Part shown: piece by piece, positions 35,606 through 41,954 of the stretch
Layout of the letters: every line of letters begins with the position of its first letter
Numbering within the stretch: position 1 is the stretch's first letter
NCBI RefSeq assembly: GCF_003268025.1
Contig: NZ_QLUW01000005.1
Coordinates: 372,001 to 436,000, forward strand
Length of the DNA stretch: 64,000 bases
Direction: 5' to 3'
DNA from: Paenibacillus montanisoli
Lineage (GTDB): Bacteria > Bacillota > Bacilli > Paenibacillales > Paenibacillaceae
The notes under the pieces: generated by a model
What the model was told of the DNA's origin: nothing
The model's input: only the letters and a program-made list of their open reading frames with translations
Databases searched by the model: none
Translations under genes and position numbers: made by a program

Positions 35606-36127
35606 TTAACGACGAGGCCGCTCTTCCGGCGTCGGGACGGCAGGCTCATTCTCTCCACCCATGCGGCGGCGCGACGTCTCCATTCGGCCGGTAGCCGGAA
35701 TATGCTCCGCCACCTTTGCAAGGCCAAACACCGGCATGTTTCCATAAATACACTCATAATCGCCGGCACGGACTTTGTAGGTTTCATGGTAGATCCCGAC
35801 TGTTCCATCGGTTCCGACACTGCGATTAAACTTCCGCCATGCCTGAAGATGCTGTCCGCCGCGGGCATACGCCTCAAGCTGCTCATACGAATCCCAATAT
35901 TGGAGCAGATGCACGCTGCGCCACCCTACCATAAACTCGGTACCCCGGAAGCCGAGCTTCTTATTGGTATAAAGTTCTTTCAGCATCGGTCCCATTGCCA
36001 GAAACACGGGCAGCCACTTGTGTACAGCCCATAACCGATTGACGCGCATGCCAATTAGGAAAACGACGAAGTCGCCCTCTATACGAGCTGTGTATCTACC
36101 TGGTATTACTTTTCCCATTACCTTCAT
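35606..36127 (-). CDS. DUF4188 domain-containing protein
   Basis: A 173-residue protein matching DUF4188 (GRYTARIEGDFVVFLIGMRVNRLWAVHKWLPVF at the N terminus, then GWRSVHLLQYWDSYEQLEAYA and YHETYKV). The fold resembles dimeric ferredoxin-like monooxygenase or aldoxime dehydratase relatives, but no activity is established. The last 30 residues are a basic, Pro/Arg-rich tail. An 18-bp AT-rich palindrome lies 16 bases before its start, nearly identical to one before the adjacent tetR gene, so this is the likely regulated target. Confidence 0.85.
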   Translation of the reverse strand: MKVMGKVIPGRYTARIEGDFVVFLIGMRVNRLWAVHKWLPVFLAMGPMLKELYTNKKLGFRGTEFMVGWRSVHLLQYWDSYEQLEAYARGGQHLQAWRKFNRSVGTDGTVGIYHETYKVRAGDYECIYGNMPVFGLAKVAEHIPATGRMETSRRRMGGENEPAVPTPEERPRR

Positions 36128-36142
36128 CTCCTTTAAACTTTT

Positions 36143-36160
36143 ATTTATTAATCAATAAAT
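36143..36160. promoter_or_regulatory. Candidate TetR operator before the DUF4188 gene
   Basis: ATTTATTAATCAATAAAT, an 18-bp near-perfect palindrome differing at one base from the one at 36720-36737. It lies between the tetR stop and the DUF4188 start. Shared sequence extends three bases further on the left. Confidence 0.65.
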
Positions 36161-36188
36161 CAAAGCCTAAAAAGTTGGAGAAGGCTTG

Positions 36189-36701
36189 TTAGTCCTTCTC
36201 GCAGTAAGGTAAAAGCTCTGGCAGCTCCAGTACTTCCGACACTACCGTAGCCATCCCGATGCCAATGAAAGCAGACGCCTGAAAACCAGGCTGCGGTATT
36301 TGCGCTTGCTCGAATTTCTCCTTTACCACCTTATGGATATGGGCAAAGCCTTCCTGCACCTTCTTGCGAATGACTGGCTCAACCGTCGTAAAAGCCTGCA
36401 TAGACAGCAATGTTTCGTCTCGGTGTGTTTCTAACAGCCCATAGAACGCTTCGCCCATCCGGTCCTGCAGGTGCTCAGTCGGCGCCTCAACCTCCCTGAA
36501 TATGCCTGCAATACGATTGACGGATTGCTCCAAAACTGCAATGAACAGCTCTTCCTTCGTTTTAAAAAAATGAAACACATACGGCTGAGTAACCCCCACT
36601 GCTTGAGCTATATGTGCCGTAGTAGTTTTATAATAACCCTGTTTGGCGAAGACGGATACTGCTGCTTCGATAATTTGCTGTTTGCGGTCCTCTTTAGCCA
36701 C
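36189..36701 (-). CDS. TetR/AcrR-family repressor
   Basis: A 170-residue regulator with a standard N-terminal TetR helix-turn-helix (RKQQIIEAAVSVFAKQGYYKTTTAHIAQAVGVTQPYVFHFFKTKEELF, about 6-53) and a helical ligand-binding domain. It is slightly shorter than average (about 190). The start is a GTG with GAGGAG 8 bases upstream. A palindrome 18 bases before its start and a near-copy before the next gene predict that it represses itself and the DUF4188 gene. The ligand is unknown. Confidence 0.9.
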   Translation of the reverse strand: MAKEDRKQQIIEAAVSVFAKQGYYKTTTAHIAQAVGVTQPYVFHFFKTKEELFIAVLEQSVNRIAGIFREVEAPTEHLQDRMGEAFYGLLETHRDETLLSMQAFTTVEPVIRKKVQEGFAHIHKVVKEKFEQAQIPQPGFQASAFIGIGMATVVSEVLELPELLPYCEKD

Positions 36702-36719
36702 TTCTCGAACTCCTCATTT

Positions 36720-36737
36720 ATTTATTAATTAATAAAT
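36720..36737. promoter_or_regulatory. Candidate TetR operator before tetR-family gene
   Basis: ATTTATTAATTAATAAAT, an exact 18-bp palindrome located 18 bases before the TetR-family start codon. It matches the one at 36143-36160 at 17 of 18 positions. Confidence 0.65.
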
Positions 36738-36767
36738 ACATGAAAGGATGGTAAATGTCAATAGTTC

Positions 36768-36789
36768 CCTTCCGCGTTAATGCGGAAGG
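36768..36789 (-). terminator. Possible terminator of the phosphotransferase gene
   Basis: CCTTCCGC / GCGGAAGG hairpin 24 bases past the stop; the T run is weak. Confidence 0.5.
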
Positions 36790-36813
36790 CTCCTCTACTC
36801 GCTCCTATTTCAT

Positions 36814-37710
36814 TTAACTAAATGCAATAGCATCCTGACCCATCAATGGTGAGCGCTCCAACAATTTCTTGATGATCCAGCCATCGTCACGAGTGCCTTC
36901 CTTCAAGTGCCTACATGCACCCTCAATGAGTCCCGCCCACCACATTGGCGTTAGCAACTCCCACTCCTCTGGCTCAAGGGGCGATACTTCATCGTAACCA
37001 TAAACAACCTCGTCGTACTTTCCACGCCACGAGAGAGCAAAATCGCCGACTCTATGATCCCAATGCGCAAGTTCAAAGTCGAGAATACCGGATAGCTTTC
37101 CTTCTTGGAATCGTAAATTCCATGGTGTAAAATCACCGTGGATCACGATACCAGGGCGGGAATGAAGCTTCAGCCCCTCCACTCGTTTGCGAGCACGCTC
37201 TAGGTGCCACCGCAGGACTCGTATTTCCTCTGGTCTCTTCATTTCATTTTCTGAGAGCAATAGATCTAACTCGTCGTCAAAAAGAATCTCTTCACACCGC
37301 CGCCAATCCTTACGCTGTCCAATTCCGCTGAGCCCCCTGAGATCAGCGTGGAACCGAGCCATTAGGCGTCCCCTTGCACGCTGTTCGGCTGCCGGATTCT
37401 CGACGGAAGGCGGTTCACCGTGAAGATAAGGGAACAACCCCCACATTTGACCCCCAAACTCAATCGGACCTTCAATGACAGCTGCAACAGGCCAACCAAG
37501 CTCAGCAACGCTTTTGAGCAGACTCACCTCATACTGGATATCATCAATGTGAATTGCATTGGACCAGAGGCGTAAAACTAGGCGTTCGTTGTTAAAGTTT
37601 ACAAGCCAATGCTGATTGAGTCTCCCTCCAAGCGGGGCGGCCACATTGATTTTAAACTTTTCTAAGATTTCATCATTTGGGAGCACCGGATCTGAACTCT
37701 TATTCACCAT
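36814..37710 (-). CDS. APH-family phosphotransferase
   Basis: A 298-residue kinase-fold protein of the aminoglycoside phosphotransferase/choline kinase group. The catalytic loop HGDFTPWNLRF (His near 192, Asp and Asn present) and the metal-binding LDFELAHWDHRVGDFA (about 213-228) are intact. Upstream, LVLRLWSN and GGRLNQHWLV form the nucleotide-binding lobe. The substrate may be an antibiotic, a sugar or an amino acid derivative; sequence alone does not decide, and the family includes homoserine kinase type II. Single gene. Confidence 0.85.
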   Translation of the reverse strand: MVNKSSDPVLPNDEILEKFKINVAAPLGGRLNQHWLVNFNNERLVLRLWSNAIHIDDIQYEVSLLKSVAELGWPVAAVIEGPIEFGGQMWGLFPYLHGEPPSVENPAAEQRARGRLMARFHADLRGLSGIGQRKDWRRCEEILFDDELDLLLSENEMKRPEEIRVLRWHLERARKRVEGLKLHSRPGIVIHGDFTPWNLRFQEGKLSGILDFELAHWDHRVGDFALSWRGKYDEVVYGYDEVSPLEPEEWELLTPMWWAGLIEGACRHLKEGTRDDGWIIKKLLERSPLMGQDAIAFS

Positions 37711-37771
37711 TCATTCCCCCATATATTAAGTATTAATTTCATACCGTATCCTTTATAGAGCGAATTCGAAA

Positions 37772-37789
37772 GGCACCCGCTTGGGTGCC
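37772..37789 (-). terminator. Terminator of the Gfo/Idh gene
   Basis: GGCACCC / GGGTGCC hairpin with a 4-base loop and TTTCG after it on the minus strand. Confidence 0.7.
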
Positions 37790-37839
37790 CTGTTATGTTC
37801 TTGAATGATCCAACAATAAATATAACGCGGTTTAAACGC

Positions 37840-38739
37840 TTATTTAAGGGTTTGAACAACCTTCTCTGCAATTTGATGTCCTTGTAAATCTCGATCATAA
37901 CCATCATAGGATTTTGATCCATTGTTTACTGCTTCAATAAAAGCTGAAACGACTCCATGAAAGCCTCTTTTATAAAGCGTTGGCTCCCAATCATTAGATC
38001 CGTAATTCAAAATTTGTCTATCTTTATGCGTAAAAATTTCGTTTACATTTTTTACAACCCTTGTTTCATTGCTGCTCATAACTTCTACTTTTTCTTCTGA
38101 GGTCCCAGCTTCACGGTTCATAATTCCAATTGCTGTTCCTTGCTCGGATTCAAGCTGCAGGATGACGTGGTGCAACAAACCATCCACTTGTTTTCCGCTT
38201 ATCCTTATATTGTCAATTTTGTATGGAAACAAATAAAGCAAGGTGTCGATGACATGAATAAAGTCATCGAATACAAACGTACGTAAATCAGAGGCTTGAT
38301 GACCACGATTTTTTTGCATAATGATCAAATTGGGGTTCTCTATTTCCTTCAATTTTTGATAAGGTGGCGCATACCGTCTATTGAAGCCTGCCATCAATAC
38401 TAAACCTTTGCTTTTCGCCTTCTCGACCAACCTTTTAGAAGATTCGCCATCGGAGGTAATAGGTTTATCAACATAAACATGAACATCGTTATCGAGCAAT
38501 TTATTTATAATCTCTTCATGAGAAGCAGTAGCAGAATGGACAAAAGCCGCTTTTATACCGCTTTTTAACAACTCATTCATATCAGTATATGTATAGTTTA
38601 TTTTGCACTTAGCTGCCGTTTCTCTTAAAACCTTTTCATTTCTAGTGCATATATATAGCTCAATCCCTTCCATTTGCGTTAATACCGGAAGGTAAGCTTT
38701 CTTAGCAATATCTCCAATACCAATCATTCCGATTTTCAT
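37840..38739 (-). CDS. Gfo/Idh/MocA-family oxidoreductase
   Basis: A 299-residue NAD(P)-dependent enzyme. The N-terminal Rossmann domain starts MKIGMIGIGDIAKKAYLPVL; the catalytic Lys lies in VYVDKPITSDG (about 92-102), the family's EKP-type motif with Asp for Glu. The C-terminal alpha/beta domain follows. Such enzymes oxidise or reduce sugars and cyclitols; the substrate is unknown. It is a short family member (many are 330-350). The sequence is AT-rich. A GGAGGTGAT site precedes the ATG. It lies downstream of an SDR gene but with a hairpin between, so co-transcription is uncertain. Confidence 0.88.
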   Translation of the reverse strand: MKIGMIGIGDIAKKAYLPVLTQMEGIELYICTRNEKVLRETAAKCKINYTYTDMNELLKSGIKAAFVHSATASHEEIINKLLDNDVHVYVDKPITSDGESSKRLVEKAKSKGLVLMAGFNRRYAPPYQKLKEIENPNLIIMQKNRGHQASDLRTFVFDDFIHVIDTLLYLFPYKIDNIRISGKQVDGLLHHVILQLESEQGTAIGIMNREAGTSEEKVEVMSSNETRVVKNVNEIFTHKDRQILNYGSNDWEPTLYKRGFHGVVSAFIEAVNNGSKSYDGYDRDLQGHQIAEKVVQTLK

Positions 38740-38774
38740 TATATCACCTCCGCGTTTTCCGTAACGGCAAGTTT

Positions 38775-38803
38775 TTAGGCCGTCCTTCGGCGGGACGGCC
38801 TAA
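38775..38803. terminator. Hairpin between SDR and Gfo/Idh genes
   Basis: Perfect TTAGGCCGTCC / GGACGGCCTAA repeat with a 7-base loop. On the minus strand it is followed by A rather than T, so termination there is uncertain. Confidence 0.5.
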
Positions 38804-38841
38804 TTATATTTGAGAGGCAACGAATACTGTTTTGTTGTGAA

Positions 38842-39858
38842 CTATTCTGATATGGATGCCGCAGCTATCTGCAATGCATGAATCACCTTATCGCACCAAA
38901 TATCGAACTCTTTATCTTCCTTCTGATGCTCAGGATGGGATAGTATATAGTCCACAGTACGCTTAATCCCTTGGTCAAAGCGCGTTGTTGCTACAAAGCC
39001 GGGAACTAGTCTTTTCAGCTTAGAATTATCGAAGACAACGGAATTCGCCTTATCGCCGATTAATCCACCCCGATAATCCTGTTTGCTGCAGGCAGCCAAG
39101 AACTCAGACGAAACATGGACCGCTTGAAGCTTTATGCCAAGAGCGTCGGCTATCGCCTCGTAGACTTGATTCCAAGTAACGGTTTCATCGGAGGTAATGT
39201 GAACGGATTCCCCAATAGCATGAATATTGCCCATTAAACCGATGAAGCCTTTTGCAAAATCGCTGCTGTGAGTCATCGTCCAAAGGGAAGTTCCGTCTCC
39301 ATGAATAATCACGGGTTTGTTTTCCAGCATGCGTTTGGCTACTTGCCAGCTTCCATTTTTCCCATGCACGCCAAGTGGTATGGAACGTTCATCATAGGTG
39401 TGACTTGGCCTCACGATAGTAATGGGGAAGCCCTCATCACGGTATTGCTTCATCAAATATTCTTCGCAAGCGATCTTGTTTCTGGAATATTCCCAATAGG
39501 GATTAGAAAGTGGAGTGCTTTCCGTAATGCGATAATCCGATAGAGGTTTTTGGTAAGCAGAAGCGGAACTAATAAAAATAAACTGCTTCGTTTTACCGTG
39601 GAATAAACGGTAGTCTCTTTCCAATTGCTCGGGATGAAAAGCGATAAAATCCGCCACGACATCAAAGTTCAAGTTATGGATTAGCTGCGATACTTTTTCT
39701 TCGTCGTTGATATCCGCTTGAAGAATTTTCACGTTAGCCGGAAGGCTCGCGTTTCGATTGCCTCTGTTAAGAAGGTACAGTTCACACCCTTCTTCCGATA
39801 ACTGCTTAGTGATTGCCGAACTAATCGTTCCCGTGCCTCCAATAAATAACGCTTTCAT
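38842..39858 (-). CDS. NAD-dependent epimerase/dehydratase (extended SDR)
   Basis: A 338-residue extended short-chain dehydrogenase. It opens MKALFIGGTGTISSAITKQL (the GGTGxIS nucleotide loop), carries the active-site YSRNK (Tyr-x-x-x-Lys, near 137-141) with an upstream SSASAY serine cluster, and has a C-terminal substrate domain. It could act on a nucleotide sugar or an isoflavone-reductase-like substrate; the product is not deducible. I use the ATG at 39856-39858, preceded by GGAGGTG, instead of one five codons upstream. AT-rich composition; it is the first gene to the left of the leftmost rlmH-end repeat. Confidence 0.87.
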   Translation of the reverse strand: MKALFIGGTGTISSAITKQLSEEGCELYLLNRGNRNASLPANVKILQADINDEEKVSQLIHNLNFDVVADFIAFHPEQLERDYRLFHGKTKQFIFISSASAYQKPLSDYRITESTPLSNPYWEYSRNKIACEEYLMKQYRDEGFPITIVRPSHTYDERSIPLGVHGKNGSWQVAKRMLENKPVIIHGDGTSLWTMTHSSDFAKGFIGLMGNIHAIGESVHITSDETVTWNQVYEAIADALGIKLQAVHVSSEFLAACSKQDYRGGLIGDKANSVVFDNSKLKRLVPGFVATTRFDQGIKRTVDYILSHPEHQKEDKEFDIWCDKVIHALQIAAASISE

Positions 39859-39972
39859 ATCACACCTCCGCAAGAATGAAAAGTATAGCTCATGTCCTAT
39901 CGTGCATATGTAGACATTACTAGTATTCTATCTGGGATTCGCTACTCCTTTATGGTGAATAAAACTTGCCGT

Positions 39973-39989
39973 TACTTATGATACGGTTC
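39973..39989 (-). repeat. rlmH-end repeat, site D (attachment-site-like)
   Basis: Minus strand GAACCGTATCATAAGTA, encoding EPYHK and the start of a TAA stop, preceded by a Gly codon as in rlmH. It matches site C at 16 of 17 bases and shares 14 consecutive bases with the true rlmH end. Confidence 0.65.
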
Positions 39990-40004
39990 TCCGCAAAGAT
40001 AAAG

Positions 40005-40045
40005 AAACTGAAACCCGCTACGCAGTTCATAACGGTTTTCAGTTT
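40005..40045 (-). terminator. Terminator of the arsR-SRPBCC-DUF6526 operon
   Basis: AAACTGAAA(n)CCG / CGG(n)TTTCAGTTT type stem with a 15-base loop and a TTTCTTTATCTTT tail on the minus strand, about 100 bases past the DUF6526 stop. Confidence 0.65.
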
Positions 40046-40141
40046 ACTTATTCCGAATTAGTTCAACTTCAGCATGTCCATATGATCCTGAATCGCATGA
40101 GCCTACATCTTGGCTACTACATGTAGATTCTCGTGCATACT

Positions 40142-40573
40142 CTACGCTCTGTAGTAATCGCCTTTCCAATCTTTAATTGCTTTTTTAATATCATTTGGGC
40201 TTAAACTTTCCGATACCGCTTTTTTACAAAGTTCAACGAATTCTCTATCACTAGCAAAACGCAGCGCAATAACTTGTTGAAGTGTAAGCCTTGAATCCAG
40301 CGTTTGTCCTGTTAGCACATAGTGGCGCAAGTTTTCTTCCGCTCTGATCGCCCGATCCTGAGCTTTCATTGGATAATTTCTGATAACAAAAAAGTTAATA
40401 GTAATGAGATACACAAAAGTAAGCAGCATAAGAATGCTAGAGAGACTTAGTCCCTCTTTGATTACATAAAAGATGTTTGCCACTAACATAGCCAGCAATA
40501 CTAAAGGTAAAAAGTAGTGAAATGGCGGATGATATCTGCGATGATTAGCTAAATTTTGTTTTGTCATGATCAT
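40142..40573 (-). CDS. DUF6526-type membrane protein
   Basis: A 143-residue protein with two close membrane helices (about 20-37 and 44-64) and a C-terminal cytoplasmic helical domain. The opening KQNLANHRRYHPPFHYFLPLVLL matches the DUF6526 family start as I know it (QN-x-x-NH-x-R-Y). Function unknown. It ends the arsR-led operon, 35 bases after the SRPBCC gene, and is probably expressed with it. Low-G+C composition. Confidence 0.78.
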   Translation of the reverse strand: MIMTKQNLANHRRYHPPFHYFLPLVLLAMLVANIFYVIKEGLSLSSILMLLTFVYLITINFFVIRNYPMKAQDRAIRAEENLRHYVLTGQTLDSRLTLQQVIALRFASDREFVELCKKAVSESLSPNDIKKAIKDWKGDYYRA

Positions 40574-40607
40574 TCTCCTCTTTTCAATCTTTCAGAAAAC
40601 ACATTTT

Positions 40608-41072
40608 TTAGACATTTAGTTCCAGGTATTTCTTTAAGTTGCCACCTAAAGAACTGCTCCAGCCATTATTATGATTTTCAGCTTCATCCTTTGTAGAGAA
40701 GTTCTCATGCGTGACTAATAGTTCAGTTCCTTCACCTTGTTCAAGAAATACGATTGTAACAACCGTATCCGCCTGATCCTCGCCAGAGCCTTCATGCTCC
40801 CACTTCCAAGTAAAGACTAGCTTCTCATTAGGGATAACCGATAAATAGTTGCCGCCAATTATATGATTTGATCCATTAGGAGCTAGCATGATGAAACGGT
40901 AGCCTCCTCCTTCAACAACATCCATTCGATCAATGGTAGTTGTGAAACCTTCCGGGCCCCACCATTGCTTCAACAGTTCTTGTTTCGTCCACGCTTGAAA
41001 TACTCTTTCTCTATTAGCCTTATAGCTATAATTGATTTGTAGTGTAAATTTGTCTGCTTGCATTGTAATCAT
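40608..41072 (-). CDS. SRPBCC (AHSA1-type) domain protein
   Basis: A 154-residue START-like protein of the AHSA1 group: NYSYKANRERVFQAWTKQELLKQWWGPEGF at the N terminus and the closing helix NNGWSSSLGGNLKKYLEL are typical. These bind hydrophobic ligands; ArsR-SRPBCC pairs are very common, but the ligand and role are usually unknown. AAAGGAG precedes the ATG at 11-base spacing. It is the middle gene of the operon, 15 bases after arsR. Confidence 0.88.
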   Translation of the reverse strand: MITMQADKFTLQINYSYKANRERVFQAWTKQELLKQWWGPEGFTTTIDRMDVVEGGGYRFIMLAPNGSNHIIGGNYLSVIPNEKLVFTWKWEHEGSGEDQADTVVTIVFLEQGEGTELLVTHENFSTKDEAENHNNGWSSSLGGNLKKYLELNV

Positions 41073-41087
41073 AATTATTTAGCTCCT

Positions 41088-41429
41088 TTATTCATATGTC
41101 GTATCTTGGTCCAGAAAGCGTTCGAGCCTCGATAGTTGCGAAGTCCAGAATTGCCGTAAATCCGTTAACCATTCATTGGCACAGTCAATTGATGCTGGAT
41201 TTAAATAAAAATAGCGAAACCTCCCCTCTTTCCGCACTGAAACTAAGCCAGCTTTTTCTAAAACCTTCAAATGCTTTGATACTGCAGGTAAAGACATTTC
41301 GAAAGGCTCGGCTAGTTTCATGACTGTCATCTCGCCTTTGGCTAACTGTGTAATTATTGCTCGTCTCGTCGGATCGGAAAGAACTGAAAAGACATTATTC
41401 AAAATTTCACCATCACGACACTTAACCAT
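41088..41429 (-). CDS. ArsR-family repressor
   Basis: A 113-residue winged-helix repressor: FSVLSDPTRRAIITQLAKGEMTVMKLAEPFEMSLPAVSKHLKVLEKAGLVSVRKEGRFRYFYL covers the full HTH and wing. It belongs to the SRPBCC-linked ArsR group, and there is no cysteine pair for metal binding in the recognition helix. The ATG at 41427-41429 sits inside a 16-bp palindrome (41422-41437) that is probably its operator; an in-frame TTG at 41402 is a possible later start. It leads the operon arsR-SRPBCC-DUF6526. Confidence 0.88.
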   Translation of the reverse strand: MVKCRDGEILNNVFSVLSDPTRRAIITQLAKGEMTVMKLAEPFEMSLPAVSKHLKVLEKAGLVSVRKEGRFRYFYLNPASIDCANEWLTDLRQFWTSQLSRLERFLDQDTTYE

Positions 41430-41437
41430 GTGGTTAA
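41422..41437. promoter_or_regulatory. Palindrome over the arsR start, candidate operator
   Basis: TTAACCATGTGGTTAA: perfect 6-bp arms around a 4-base centre, with the ArsR start codon inside it. A repressor bound here would block both transcription and start-site access. Confidence 0.5.
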
Positions 41438-41631
41438 ATGTATCATTTGTCTATTCGCTTGTCAATCTATTCACATTTCTAATACTGGCTCCACATTAAA
41501 TGATTCTCAATTTGTAACAAAAAATTGCATGCTGGTCTATTGGATCACAGGAGCGCTCAAAATTTTCGTTTTAAAATAAACAAAGCGATCTTCCAGTGAC
41601 GAAAGATCGCTTCTTCCCAACTCTATTCAAC
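41438..41631. other. Intergenic region upstream of the arsR operon
   Basis: AT-rich DNA with no credible gene. It must hold the arsR promoter near its left end. The only other structure seen is the hairpin at 41583-41612. Confidence 0.5.
41583..41612 (-). terminator. Terminator after the gene remnant
   Basis: Perfect AAGCGATCTT / AAGATCGCTT hairpin with a 10-base loop and TTGTTTATTTT on the minus strand, 20 bases past the stop of the remnant reading frame at 41632. Confidence 0.75.
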
Positions 41632-41727
41632 TCAGTCCCCTTTGCGGAACAGCGGCACGACCTCTCCGTAGGTGGAGACGCCGTAGTTGGCCAGATCGCC
41701 GATCTCCGTGCCCGTCAAAAATTTGCG
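41632..41727 (-). pseudogene. Remnant C terminus of an unidentified gene
   Basis: A minus-strand frame open from the rlmH-type stop in site B to a TGA at 41632, reading LTGTEIGDLANYGVSTYG then EVVPLFRKGD. It is GC-rich and protein-like, unlike its surroundings, has no start with a ribosome site, and is followed by a terminator. It is most simply the 3' end of a gene whose front was lost when site B formed. I cannot name the protein. Confidence 0.45.
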
Positions 41728-41749
41728 TCATTTGTGGTACGGTTCACCG
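41720..41749 (-). repeat. rlmH-end repeat, site B (attachment-site-like)
   Basis: A 30-base match (28 identical) to 43569-43598 at the true rlmH end. It covers the codons GEPYHK-stop and 11 bases beyond the stop. The two differences are synonymous (TAT to TAC, CAT to CAC). Because the match runs past the stop codon, this site and the real rlmH end look like the two ends of one inserted unit. Confidence 0.75.
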
Positions 41750-41800
41750 TATGGACTCTTCATACTTCTTCGTGACGTTCTCCAAACGTATTACGCTCAT
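41744..41800 (-). pseudogene. Truncated start of an ABC transporter ATPase gene
   Basis: The ATG at 41798-41800, with AGAAGGGTGG just upstream, reads MSVIRLENVTKKYEES, the standard opening of an ABC ATPase. The frame then runs into site B and stops after 18 codons. The frame before it (ELLTQSKRTIKKCLAL to EGWLP, stop overlapping this ATG) may be the tail of a preceding gene. The rest of the ATPase is absent from the window, so the gene was cut at the attachment site. Confidence 0.55.
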
Positions 41801-41872
41801 GGCAACCACCCTTCTGGTTTCAACGCTAGGCATTTTTTTATTGTCCTCTTTGATTGTGTCAAAAGTTCGATC

Positions 41873-41889
41873 TACTTATGATATGGTTC
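41873..41889 (-). repeat. rlmH-end repeat, site C (attachment-site-like)
   Basis: Minus strand GAACCATATCATAAGTA, encoding EPYHK and the first bases of a TAG stop. It matches site D at 16 of 17 bases. Unlike the others it is preceded by a Thr codon rather than Gly. Confidence 0.55.
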
Positions 41890-41954
41890 AGTTACCGCGG
41901 CTATCGGCGAAAGAATGTGGACCCTTCAAGAGCGTCGGTGAAACCAGACATCAT

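Noticed and set aside
37736..37760. A possible fifth rlmH-end repeat (ACCGTATC near 37744)
   Set aside because: Only eight core bases match and the EPYHK codons are not preserved.
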